From Campylobacterota bacterium (GTDB lineage: Bacteria > Campylobacterota > Campylobacteria > Campylobacterales > Sulfurovaceae): 64,000 nt of DNA. The position numbers were made by a program, and so were the translations under genes. The notes under the pieces are model-generated. The model was given only the letters and a program-made list of their open reading frames with translations. It ran no database searches and was not told where the DNA came from. The DNA lies in contig QKDN01000020.1 of the NCBI GenBank assembly GCA_003252535.1, forward strand, positions 1 through 64,000. Reading direction: 5' to 3'. Shown here piece by piece: positions 1-6,934 of the stretch. The first letter of the stretch is position 1. Every line of letters begins with the position of its first letter.

Positions 1-9
1 GGGTATATT

Positions 10-252
10 TTGGATTATAAAGAATTGGTCAGAAACATAAGAAAAGCGGGACTATCTAATAATGAGTTTGCATCGCTCTTAAAGATGTCTCCGAACTCTA
101 TCGCAAATCTTAGACAAAAAGATAGTGTCCCAAAATATCTTGCAATCATTGCAAAACTTATTGGGGAGATGAAAGAGCAAAAAGTAGAGTTCAAATTTTT
201 ATTTGATGATTTAAATATCCAACCTTACCGAAAAAAGAAAGATTATTTTTGA
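10..252 (+). CDS. small helix-turn-helix DNA-binding protein
   Basis: An 80-aa protein whose first 45 residues read as a Cro/XRE-type helix-turn-helix (LSNNEFASLLKMSPNSIANL), followed by a charged tail ending in KKKDYF. The start used is TTG at 10, but upstream sequence is missing, so the true start could lie to the left. It runs into the MT-A70 gene 50 bp downstream on the same strand and may regulate or be cotranscribed with it. Small HTH proteins beside methyltransferases are typical of phage and transposon cargo. The DNA-binding role is inferred from the motif only; the operator is unknown. Confidence 0.6.
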   Translation: MDYKELVRNIRKAGLSNNEFASLLKMSPNSIANLRQKDSVPKYLAIIAKLIGEMKEQKVEFKFLFDDLNIQPYRKKKDYF

Positions 253-302
253 TAAGTGGCTACCCTTATAAAGACATACAAAAGAATAATGAAGGAGAAG
301 AC

Positions 303-932
303 ATGACCGCTAAAATGAATATGGAAAATCCACTGTTCAACTTTGATGAGAATATGTTTGGAAAGTATGACACAATTGTAGTTGATCCACCGTGGAATCA
401 AGGAAAAACTGGACTGCGTAAAAGTAGACCAAATCAAACCAAAGTACTCGACTATTCAACTTTGTCAAAAGAAGAATTGATGCAATTGCCTATCAACGAA
501 CTTGGAAAAGAAAATGCTTTTTTGTTCCTGTGGGCAACAAATAGTAAAGACAAGAAAACCAAAGAACCAATATTGAAAATGGCATTTGATCTGATGGAGC
601 ATTGGGGATATGAGTTCTATACAATGATTACATGGGATAAAAAAACAGGGCCTTGCCCATTTGGTCCTTTCCAAATTGTAACAGAACATATACTTTTTGG
701 ATACAAGGGGAAGTGTTCTTTTAAGAAAGATAAACTTGGATACATGAAAAATATCTTTACGGAATCCGCCAAGGCTCATAGTGTAAAACCCCAATCATTT
801 TATGATGCAATAGCAGAATTTACCGAAGGAGAACGCCTAGATATTTTTTCTCGACAAAATAGAGAAGGTTATAATGGATGGGGAAACGAACATGGAAAAT
901 TAGATATTGATACCCAAAAAGCTGTATCCTAA
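303..932 (+). CDS. MT-A70 family adenine methyltransferase
   Basis: A 209-aa SAM-dependent N6-adenine methyltransferase of the MT-A70 (Ime4/METTL3-like) superfamily, which in bacteria occurs mainly on phages and mobile elements and is thought to modify DNA. The catalytic motif DPPW is at residues 28-31, after a strand KYDTIVV, and LFLWATNSKD follows as the next core segment. ATG at 303 is chosen because GGAGAAG lies just upstream; an in-frame TTG at 249 lacks such a site. There is no partner restriction enzyme next to it, so it looks like an orphan modification enzyme, perhaps for host DNA marking or anti-restriction. The family call is firm; the target sequence is unknown. Confidence 0.85.
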   Translation: MTAKMNMENPLFNFDENMFGKYDTIVVDPPWNQGKTGLRKSRPNQTKVLDYSTLSKEELMQLPINELGKENAFLFLWATNSKDKKTKEPILKMAFDLMEHWGYEFYTMITWDKKTGPCPFGPFQIVTEHILFGYKGKCSFKKDKLGYMKNIFTESAKAHSVKPQSFYDAIAEFTEGERLDIFSRQNREGYNGWGNEHGKLDIDTQKAVS

Positions 933-954
933 GCCATGGTGAATCTGAACTAGA

Positions 955-1626
955 TCAAAAATCCCCCACCTGCAAATAGTTATCCCTCAATAGCCGCTCC
1001 ATCTGCTCGCTGCTGAGCCCCAGGTCGGCGAGGTACTTGTTGATATTCTCTCTCCTGCATCTGTTATAGGACTGGACTATTTTCGTCTCAAATGCCGTTT
1101 TTGGAGCGTTTATATCGATGGGGCTCAGCTGACTATCCCTAATGGTGTCAAACGCCTTATATCCCCTGTTCTTGATCTTGTAGACGGTGATCTGAATACT
1201 CGAATCACCTACAGGCTTCATGTGGAACAGCCTGGCTCGATACTGGTCATGCTCGACGAGTCGTTTCATCGTGTCATAGACCTTGCTGTCCATCTTTGCG
1301 GCAAGCTTCTCCATTGTACGGATAACCCACTCCTGGGACATCTGCTGCACCGTTTTGTTCTTCCCACTGAACCCCAGCTTCGACTTGTTCCATTTGCTCT
1401 CGGCGACAAGCAGTTCCCGGATCACGCCATCCTTCTCTTTGTAGTAGAGTCCGTCAATTCCGTTACGGCCTATCTCCCCCTCCACCTGAGTCCACCCTGC
1501 ACTCGTGTAGAAGTAGTGCATGACACACTCGGCGCTGGCTCCATTGACGATGTTGAGAAGAGGCTGGAGGCTCTTGGCATAGGATATGTTGAAAAGAACG
1601 AATAAAGCTATCAGTACATTCTTCAA
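955..1626 (-). CDS. secreted PD-(D/E)XK-like nuclease (putative)
   Basis: A 223-aa protein with an N-terminal signal peptide (MKNVLIALFVLFNISYA). Residues 56-78 read GIDGLYYKEKDG, then ELLVAESKW, giving D58 ... E76-x-K78 on adjacent strands, which is the catalytic pattern of the PD-(D/E)XK nuclease fold. I infer an exported or periplasmic nuclease; no closer family is recognised. It starts with TTG directly after the stop codon of the Excalibur gene, so the two are translationally coupled and probably act together. Excalibur domains often accompany extracellular thermonucleases, which supports the call. The alternative is a non-catalytic exported protein that carries the motif by chance. Confidence 0.55.
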   Translation of the reverse strand: MKNVLIALFVLFNISYAKSLQPLLNIVNGASAECVMHYFYTSAGWTQVEGEIGRNGIDGLYYKEKDGVIRELLVAESKWNKSKLGFSGKNKTVQQMSQEWVIRTMEKLAAKMDSKVYDTMKRLVEHDQYRARLFHMKPVGDSSIQITVYKIKNRGYKAFDTIRDSQLSPIDINAPKTAFETKIVQSYNRCRRENINKYLADLGLSSEQMERLLRDNYLQVGDF

Positions 1627-1875
1627 TTACTTACCGTTCTTCTTTCGCCATCTCTCGCAATTGCTCGTACCGTAGCCGGAACCGCCGACCAGACATTCGC
1701 AAGCTTCGCCGTCCCGATCTTTGTCCAGGCTTTTGTACCCTTTCTTTTTGGCATCATAGTACTTTTGCGCCTGGCTTTGGCTGTTAAACTGCTTGCAACT
1801 CGTTCGCGCTTCTATAGAGGAAGTCAACGCAATGATCGTGATAAAACCGAATAGGATCGAACCGGATAATTTCAT
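1627..1875 (-). CDS. Excalibur calcium-binding domain protein, exported
   Basis: An 82-aa protein with a signal peptide (cleavage near SSIEA) and one Excalibur domain, including the calcium-binding loop DKDRDGEACECL (DxDxDGxxCE) and paired cysteines. Excalibur domains sit at the end of secreted nucleases and wall proteins in many bacteria; here the domain is a separate gene joined to the putative nuclease downstream. The IS element ends 6 bp before the ATG, so the native promoter and ribosome binding site were displaced. The IS end now supplies a purine-rich AGGGGGGAC about 7 nt from the start. Confidence 0.8.
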   Translation of the reverse strand: MKLSGSILFGFITIIALTSSIEARTSCKQFNSQSQAQKYYDAKKKGYKSLDKDRDGEACECLVGGSGYGTSNCERWRKKNGK

Positions 1876-1880
1876 ATTTA

Positions 1881-1902
1881 GTCCCCCCTGAAAAACCCAT
1901 CA
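1881..1902 (+). repeat. IS left inverted repeat
   Basis: The sequence begins GTCCCCCCTGAAAAACCCAT and matches the reverse complement of 3401-3422 at 19 of 22 positions. It marks the left tip of the IS and, read on the minus strand, forms the new leader of the Excalibur gene. Confidence 0.85.
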
Positions 1903-1906
1903 GGGA

Positions 1907-3301
1907 TCAGGTCTGACCGATTCTAATACCACAATCCTGACATAATCTCCAGAGTAGTAGATGAAGTTCGGTATATTTTTTCCTTCGATCTGCTTTTACT
2001 GAGGCTAATGCACTGATCAGGAGCGCTGTTTTTAGAGCTAAATGATAGACTAAGAAGAGGTTCATCCACTTCCTGAGATTGAATGCCGCTGCTGCAAGCA
2101 GCAGATTGATCTCATCTCCGATGAAGCCTTTGAGATAGTTCCTTGATAATCTGTGATCTGCTTTGAGATGTCCAATGATCGGTTCTATGGCTGCTCGTCT
2201 TTTGAACTTCTTTCGTTTTTGTTCCTTTTGATACTTCGTATCCCGTTTAAGCGGTGTGCCCGGGATGCATATCTGGATACCGTCCACCTCTTTCCTGCCC
2301 CTGTATCCCCTGTCGCATATCGCTTCTATGATCGGTTTGGTTCTGTGTCTGGAAGCTGAAGAGAGGGCAGCTTTGAGTGTTTTGGAGTCGTGTTCGTTCT
2401 TTTCATGGGCACTGACCCCTACAATGATACCGCTCTCTTTTGTGGTGACGATGGAAGCCTTGGTACCGTACTCATATTTTTTATGCTCTTTTCCCTTGGC
2501 TATCGCATAGATATGGGGTTCATGCAGGGAGTATATCTTCCCTTTATCTTTTTGTTTCTGGTCTACCACTTTATGAAACAGTGCAAAGGTCTCCTTATAC
2601 TTTTCAAGCTGTTCGGTTGAGAGCTTTCTTGAAATATCCCGGATCAGTATCCCTACAATCGTCTCCAGGCGTTTCATTGCTGCTTTGGCTTTTTTGATCT
2701 TTTTGGGATGTCTGAAGAACCGCAGTGAGATACGGTGTCCTTTGATCTCTTTAACGAATGTCCGTCTTAACTGTATACCCTCTCCCTTTGCGATCCTATG
2801 GAGGTGATGGATCATCCTGATAGCCAGTTTACCATCAGTGGGGTAAGTGATGTTCTTCTCCTGCACGGTTGTATCAACGATCACCGCTTTCTCTTCACTT
2901 ACTTTCCCATGCAGCCCTACACTCATACCGAATATCTTCTCTACTCCCTCTTTACCGATCCGTTGCCTGAACTTCACGAGCTCTGTACTGTCACACGGAA
3001 GTGCGGGAACATACTCGCTCATCCCGCAGAAGTATTGGTAGTAGGGATTTCGTTTCCATTGCAGCACAACATTCTCATCACTCAGGTTCTCAAGCTGTTT
3101 CAACAAAAGAAGTCCTACCATCATTCGTATAGGTTTAGCCGGTCTTCCCTCATTGGAGTAATACTTTACAAACATCTCATTGAATTGTTCCCACTCAATT
3201 GTATCAGCCAAAGCAATAAGCGGATCATTACTATCAAGCATATCTCGAAGTGGTGAATGAAAAAGGTTCAGTTGATTGTTTTTAGAGGTTTTTGGAAGCA
3301 T
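1907..3301 (-). CDS. IS5-family-like DDE transposase
   Basis: A 464-aa transposase that fills the IS. It has an N-terminal DUF772-type region (FVKYYSNEGRPAKPIRMMVG, then a YQYFCG segment) and a DDE catalytic domain with acidic residues in VDTTVQEKN, ICDRGYRGR and AAIEPIIGHLK. A basic patch (KRKKFKRR) precedes the last motif. No frameshift or premature stop is visible, so it should be active. The exact IS5 subgroup needs a comparison with ISfinder entries. Confidence 0.9.
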   Translation of the reverse strand: MLPKTSKNNQLNLFHSPLRDMLDSNDPLIALADTIEWEQFNEMFVKYYSNEGRPAKPIRMMVGLLLLKQLENLSDENVVLQWKRNPYYQYFCGMSEYVPALPCDSTELVKFRQRIGKEGVEKIFGMSVGLHGKVSEEKAVIVDTTVQEKNITYPTDGKLAIRMIHHLHRIAKGEGIQLRRTFVKEIKGHRISLRFFRHPKKIKKAKAAMKRLETIVGILIRDISRKLSTEQLEKYKETFALFHKVVDQKQKDKGKIYSLHEPHIYAIAKGKEHKKYEYGTKASIVTTKESGIIVGVSAHEKNEHDSKTLKAALSSASRHRTKPIIEAICDRGYRGRKEVDGIQICIPGTPLKRDTKYQKEQKRKKFKRRAAIEPIIGHLKADHRLSRNYLKGFIGDEINLLLAAAAFNLRKWMNLFLVYHLALKTALLISALASVKADRRKKYTELHLLLWRLCQDCGIRIGQT

Positions 3302-3400
3302 TTATTATCTTATTTCGACCGAAAAACGGTCTATATTCTGATGGTTTCTGGTCGAAATTATACCTTTGTTTGGCTTCTTAAGTGCCTAAAATAGGGGGAT

Positions 3401-3422
3401 TGGTGGGTTTTTCTGGGGCGAC
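3401..3422 (-). repeat. IS right inverted repeat
   Basis: Read on the minus strand it begins GTCGCCCCAGAAAAACCCAC, pairing with the left repeat. TATTTA follows at 3423-3428, matching the bases left of the other end. Confidence 0.85.
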
Positions 3423-3500
3423 TATTTAGCCCTTTGTGTCTGAAGTGATTAGGCTAGAGTAGCATAAATTTGTCATTTTTCAATGGCTTTTTTCATGGGA

Positions 3501-3686
3501 TCATCTAATTTCAAATTCCTTTTGCATCTCCCTGGCCTTTTTGCAGGTATCCTCGCTGAGCCGGACGATCTCATCGTACGCCAAACCTTTCATCACCGTC
3601 TTGTAAAGGTTCGGCTTGTCCTTTTCCCAGTTATATAATGTCTTTGCATCAATACCCAAAAATATCGCAATATCCCTTTTCGTCAT
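3501..3686 (-). CDS. small HTH regulator
   Basis: A 61-aa protein. Its first 25 residues form a helix-turn-helix (KRDIAIFLGIDAKTLYNWEK) of the kind used by phage and mobile-element regulators. AAGG lies 6 nt before the ATG. It is transcribed away from the lipoprotein gene at 3852, and the spacer between them carries inverted ATTTCCACAC repeats that could be its operator. The function is inferred from the fold only. Confidence 0.6.
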   Translation of the reverse strand: MTKRDIAIFLGIDAKTLYNWEKDKPNLYKTVMKGLAYDEIVRLSEDTCKKAREMQKEFEIR

Positions 3687-3742
3687 AGTCAGCCTTTTTG
3701 ACTAACTCTACTCATTCCATCGTTACAATACAACAATGGAAT

Positions 3743-3825
3743 ATTTCCACACAAGAAGACATAATTAAGGAATTATTCTATACAATCGGTAATATTTCCA
3801 TCCTATTGATAAAAAGTGTGGAAAT
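3743..3825. promoter_or_regulatory. inverted repeats in divergent promoter region
   Basis: ATTTCCACAC at 3743-3752 is repeated in reverse complement as GTGTGGAAAT at 3816-3825. A third related copy, TATTTCCA, lies near 3793-3800. The repeats sit between the divergent HTH gene and the lipoprotein gene, with a TATAAT at 3833-3838 beside the last copy. This suggests an operator bound by the neighbouring HTH protein; there is no direct proof. Confidence 0.4.
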
Positions 3826-3851
3826 CAAATTATATAATGGGGCAAAAACAC

Positions 3852-4619
3852 ATGAAACGCACAACCATACTGCTATCTTCCATCATCGCCAGTATCATCC
3901 TGCAAGGCTGCGGCAGCGATAAACCCTCTGAGATTGTAGAGAAATATATCGGGGCATGGAATGACGGAAATATCGAAGAGATTTCGGAATATGCAAGCAA
4001 TGAGTTGGTCCACGAAATCCAGGTCAATATCGATAACTGTATCAGTAATTCGAAAGATAATGAAATAAGCGAAAAATACAAAGCGTATAAAGAGGAAGTC
4101 CGTACCGCCTGGAAGGATTACAACCCGATCGATAACAACCCCGCCCTCGGCGAAAAGAAGGATGAGTTCTTCGAAAAGACCAATACGATCATCGACGATA
4201 AGTCTTTGACCAAAGAACAGAGAACGGAACAATGCGGGATAGTACTGCTCGGATATCTGGGTAATGCCGACGAGGTGAAAAAAAAGCTCAGCCCTACCGC
4301 ATACCGCGCTTTTGCCTATGTCTCTTTCAGTAAACTACTGAATTTGAAGGGTATCTATACGGGCAGCGAAAAAGGGTTCTACAAGCAGATAATCCTCGAA
4401 GAGATCAAAGAGAAAGGGGATGCCGGCGCCAAAAAAGAATGTCTGACGAACTTCTTCAAACCCGGAGATATCAAGAATTTCAATATCGTCGAGACGAAGG
4501 AAATATCACCCGAAAAACAGCTGTTCAATGTTGAACTGGTAAAAAGTCAAGAGAGTGAAAAGAAGGTCATTGGTGTCGAGCTGATCAACAAAGAATGGCG
4601 TGTAGTATCGGCACGCTAG
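3852..4619 (+). CDS. lipoprotein of unknown function
   Basis: A 255-aa lipoprotein. The start at 3852 gives a short basic N-terminus and the lipobox LQGC, so the mature protein is membrane-anchored. After the cysteine comes SDKPSEIVEKYIGAWNDGNI, a helix resembling the opening of the NTF2-like DUF4878 lipoprotein family, then a long charged helical region. The C-terminal part (FNVELVKSQ...VIGVELINKEWRVV) also looks like a DUF4878-type sheet, so it may hold two such domains. In-frame alternatives at 3816 and 3837 would put extra residues before the signal. It is cargo of the accessory block and its role is unknown. Confidence 0.6.
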   Translation: MKRTTILLSSIIASIILQGCGSDKPSEIVEKYIGAWNDGNIEEISEYASNELVHEIQVNIDNCISNSKDNEISEKYKAYKEEVRTAWKDYNPIDNNPALGEKKDEFFEKTNTIIDDKSLTKEQRTEQCGIVLLGYLGNADEVKKKLSPTAYRAFAYVSFSKLLNLKGIYTGSEKGFYKQIILEEIKEKGDAGAKKECLTNFFKPGDIKNFNIVETKEISPEKQLFNVELVKSQESEKKVIGVELINKEWRVVSAR

Positions 4620-4625
4620 AGGGTC

Positions 4626-4652
4626 GCCGCTACGATCCGGCGGCTTTCCGTT
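4626..4652 (+). terminator. hairpin after lipoprotein gene
   Basis: GCCGC (4626-4630) pairs with GCGGC (4640-4644) across the loop TACGATCCG. A pyrimidine-rich TTTCCGTTTCC follows. It begins 6 nt after the lipoprotein stop codon. It is a plausible but short intrinsic terminator. Confidence 0.45.
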
Positions 4653-4790
4653 TCCTAAGTATGTAGCTATCGATACCGTGATCAATCATCTTGCCACCTC
4701 AGGACTATTCGTATTTATGGGCTTGAAGTGTGAATGGATTTCATAAGAATTACCGGGAAGATATTATCCGAATTTTGAGGGTATGTGTGG

Positions 4791-5948
4791 ATGAATCAAA
4801 ATAGTAAATATCTCAATAGGATCGAACACTTAAGTGCTCAGCAGATCGAGGAACTCAAGTCTGAGTACTATTCAAGTGTACCCATTGCGGATATCCTCGA
4901 TAAATATAAGATCAATGTATCTCCAATGAACCTCTGGAAGACTTTCCCTCTCGTAAGTACTCCGCAAAAACAGTGCAAATACTGTGCTTCTGTTATGTAT
5001 GAGGTATCACTGAGCCGGTCTCGCGTCCATAGGAATGAATACCTATGCACAAGATGCTCACACCATGAAAGCCCTTATGGGTGTAGTTGCAAACAATGCC
5101 TGAGGGAAAAGGCACAACAAAAAGAGCAGCAACTCATTGAGCAATCTCTAATGGGCAATGAGCATAGAAAGGCAGTGACGCAGATAAGAGAGTATCCCGG
5201 TGCTCCCTCGCTTGATATGCTCTCACTCAGGGAGAAAGCCTATCTGGGAGCCTTGCTTAGAACCTCTCTCCATCATGACCACCTTTTACTCGATCTTCAA
5301 AGCATCTCATTTCACAATACGGCTCCAACATACAGATATACAAGGATGATAGTTGATACACTGCTTGAAAGAAATATCATCACCCCATACAGACTTGACG
5401 ATCATGAAGACAAACTCATCCTGAATAGATATATTCACGGATCACTCTATGATATCTGCATTAGTGATGATACTCTCGATAAGAGACAAATGATTGTATC
5501 ACTGATGTATCCCGATGAGACGGATCAAAAGGATCAGGCTGCTGAACTTTTTAGAGAGGTCAACAGCTATGATGCAGTGAACTACTTGATGAAGAAAGTG
5601 CAACAGTTCAATCTGAAACGATTTGATCCGGGCGAACGGTACATTGCCCTGTTCTCATATATCCTTCAGTCCTACTCTCTGGGGCAACTGTTAAACTTCA
5701 TCTACCTGACGATCAAGAATCAGGCTGCATATACGGCTCGCAACCGTTATGGTCTTATATCGTTAGAAAATGAAATATTCAATCAGATTTCAAAGCGATT
5801 TGAGAAAGCTCGATCCGAGAATTGGAAAGTAACTAATTACAACCGCTCCTGGGAGGGAGAGCAAAGTGCACTCTCCAGGCTTGTGAGTCATAATCTACTT
5901 GGTGTGGGAGAGAGGGCCTTTTATCAAGTGATAAAGGGTTCCTTCTAA
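4791..5948 (+). CDS. zinc-ribbon protein of unknown function
   Basis: A 385-aa protein with no recognised family. Residues 1-45 are helical (HLSAQQIEELKSEYYSS...), suggesting an HTH-like start. A zinc ribbon follows with CKYC, then YLCTRC, then CSCKQC. The remaining 280 residues are mainly helical, with a segment rich in Leu and Tyr (LFSYILQSYSLGQLLNFIYL) and a terminal SRLVSHNLLGVGERAFYQV. ATG 4791 is preferred because GAGGG at 4777-4781 is well spaced; GTG at 4785 is also in frame. I considered a TnsD/TniQ target selector because of the zinc ribbon and the transposon setting, but the rest does not resemble TniQ. Nucleic-acid binding is a guess. Confidence 0.55.
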   Translation: MNQNSKYLNRIEHLSAQQIEELKSEYYSSVPIADILDKYKINVSPMNLWKTFPLVSTPQKQCKYCASVMYEVSLSRSRVHRNEYLCTRCSHHESPYGCSCKQCLREKAQQKEQQLIEQSLMGNEHRKAVTQIREYPGAPSLDMLSLREKAYLGALLRTSLHHDHLLLDLQSISFHNTAPTYRYTRMIVDTLLERNIITPYRLDDHEDKLILNRYIHGSLYDICISDDTLDKRQMIVSLMYPDETDQKDQAAELFREVNSYDAVNYLMKKVQQFNLKRFDPGERYIALFSYILQSYSLGQLLNFIYLTIKNQAAYTARNRYGLISLENEIFNQISKRFEKARSENWKVTNYNRSWEGEQSALSRLVSHNLLGVGERAFYQVIKGSF

Positions 5949-5952
5949 AAAA

Positions 5953-6828
5953 CTATGGGCGATCCTGCTCTCGTTGTATGAATTTATTGAGATAGTAGAT
6001 ATCCCCTTCACAATAAACTGCTAATTTAGGCATCTTCGACAGAGCATAGATGAAAAATTCTTGCGTTGCTTCATTGGCTTTTTCCAAGGCAGCTTCATGG
6101 AATGTAATCCCCCATCTTGTTTTTTTCTTACCGCTTTTATATGTATTGTCATCTTTTGCCAGTTCCGTATGAGTAGGAGTACCATCTTTACATTCATGTG
6201 GTAAACTCCATGATACAGCACCGCTAATTAAACCATTCTTGACTAGTTTAATAGCTTCTTTTTGTCCATCTTTTCCCCAAAAAATTGGAACAGGTACATC
6301 TTTTAAGGATGAATATTTAACATTCATTAATTCTATATAATTGGAATGTGAATAAAAATCTTGAATAATATGAATAATCTGACCAAGTGTAAAAGCAGCT
6401 TCTTCATAATTACCATATCGAGCATCTTTCTGAGCTTTTATAAAAAGTTGATTGAGGTATTCTACACTTCCTTTAATTACACAATTATCAAAATGTGTTT
6501 CAGAGTCGAAAGCATGAAAAGAGAAGTCCTGAAAGTATTGAGCCCTTAACATTGCTTTTTTACAAATGGTATTTGGAAGTGTATCTATATGGACTCCAGG
6601 GTTAAATTTTATATTCCTACCGCTATGGATTATCTTCATCTTTTGCACATCATTGGATTCAACTATTTGATCAACTTTTTCTTGAATATTAGTCATAGTA
6701 GATGCTTTTTCAAAATCAGATTGATTCTTTGTTGTTTTAGGAGTATCATCATTAGCGAATAAAATTGAAGAATTCACTAATAGTAGGCAACATAGAGACA
6801 CTACACGCAAATTTGTTGATAAAAACAT
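5953..6828 (-). CDS. exported Het-C-like / zinc phospholipase-like protein
   Basis: A 291-aa protein with a signal peptide (VVSLCCLLLVNSSILFA). The central segment LGQIIHIIQDFYSHSNYIEL has the spaced H...D..SHS pattern of Het-C-type proteins, which share a helical metal-binding core with zinc-dependent phospholipases C. Further histidines (FHAFDSETHFDNC, LPHECKD, ITFHEAALEKANE) could complete a metal site. AAAGGA precedes the ATG. The gene is strikingly AT-rich next to its neighbours. It is likely secreted cargo that acts on membranes or other cells. The family assignment is moderately sure; the catalytic activity is not. Confidence 0.55.
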   Translation of the reverse strand: MFLSTNLRVVSLCCLLLVNSSILFANDDTPKTTKNQSDFEKASTMTNIQEKVDQIVESNDVQKMKIIHSGRNIKFNPGVHIDTLPNTICKKAMLRAQYFQDFSFHAFDSETHFDNCVIKGSVEYLNQLFIKAQKDARYGNYEEAAFTLGQIIHIIQDFYSHSNYIELMNVKYSSLKDVPVPIFWGKDGQKEAIKLVKNGLISGAVSWSLPHECKDGTPTHTELAKDDNTYKSGKKKTRWGITFHEAALEKANEATQEFFIYALSKMPKLAVYCEGDIYYLNKFIQREQDRP

Positions 6829-6934
6829 CTTATATCCTTTTTGTATTTTTAATATAAATTATAAATTTAAAGTTTTAAATTATTGCTTTAGTACTAATAA
6901 CAAGACTAGTAGAAAATTTTTACAAAAAAACTTT

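Larger units (their letters stand above)
1881..3422 (-). mobile_element. complete IS element, IS5/DDE type
   Basis: A 1542-bp insertion sequence with one transposase gene, bounded by 22-bp imperfect inverted repeats (left 1881-1902, right 3401-3422). The repeats differ at three positions and share GTC and GAAAAACCCA. The six bases TATTTA occur on both sides (1875-1880 and 3423-3428) and look like a target duplication. The intact ends, intact gene and clean duplication point to a recent insertion. It is nested in the larger accessory block, upstream of the Excalibur gene. Confidence 0.88.

Noticed and set aside
4791-5948. TnsD/TniQ target selector
   Set aside because: It has a zinc ribbon, but the ribbon pattern and the remaining sequence do not follow TniQ proteins.
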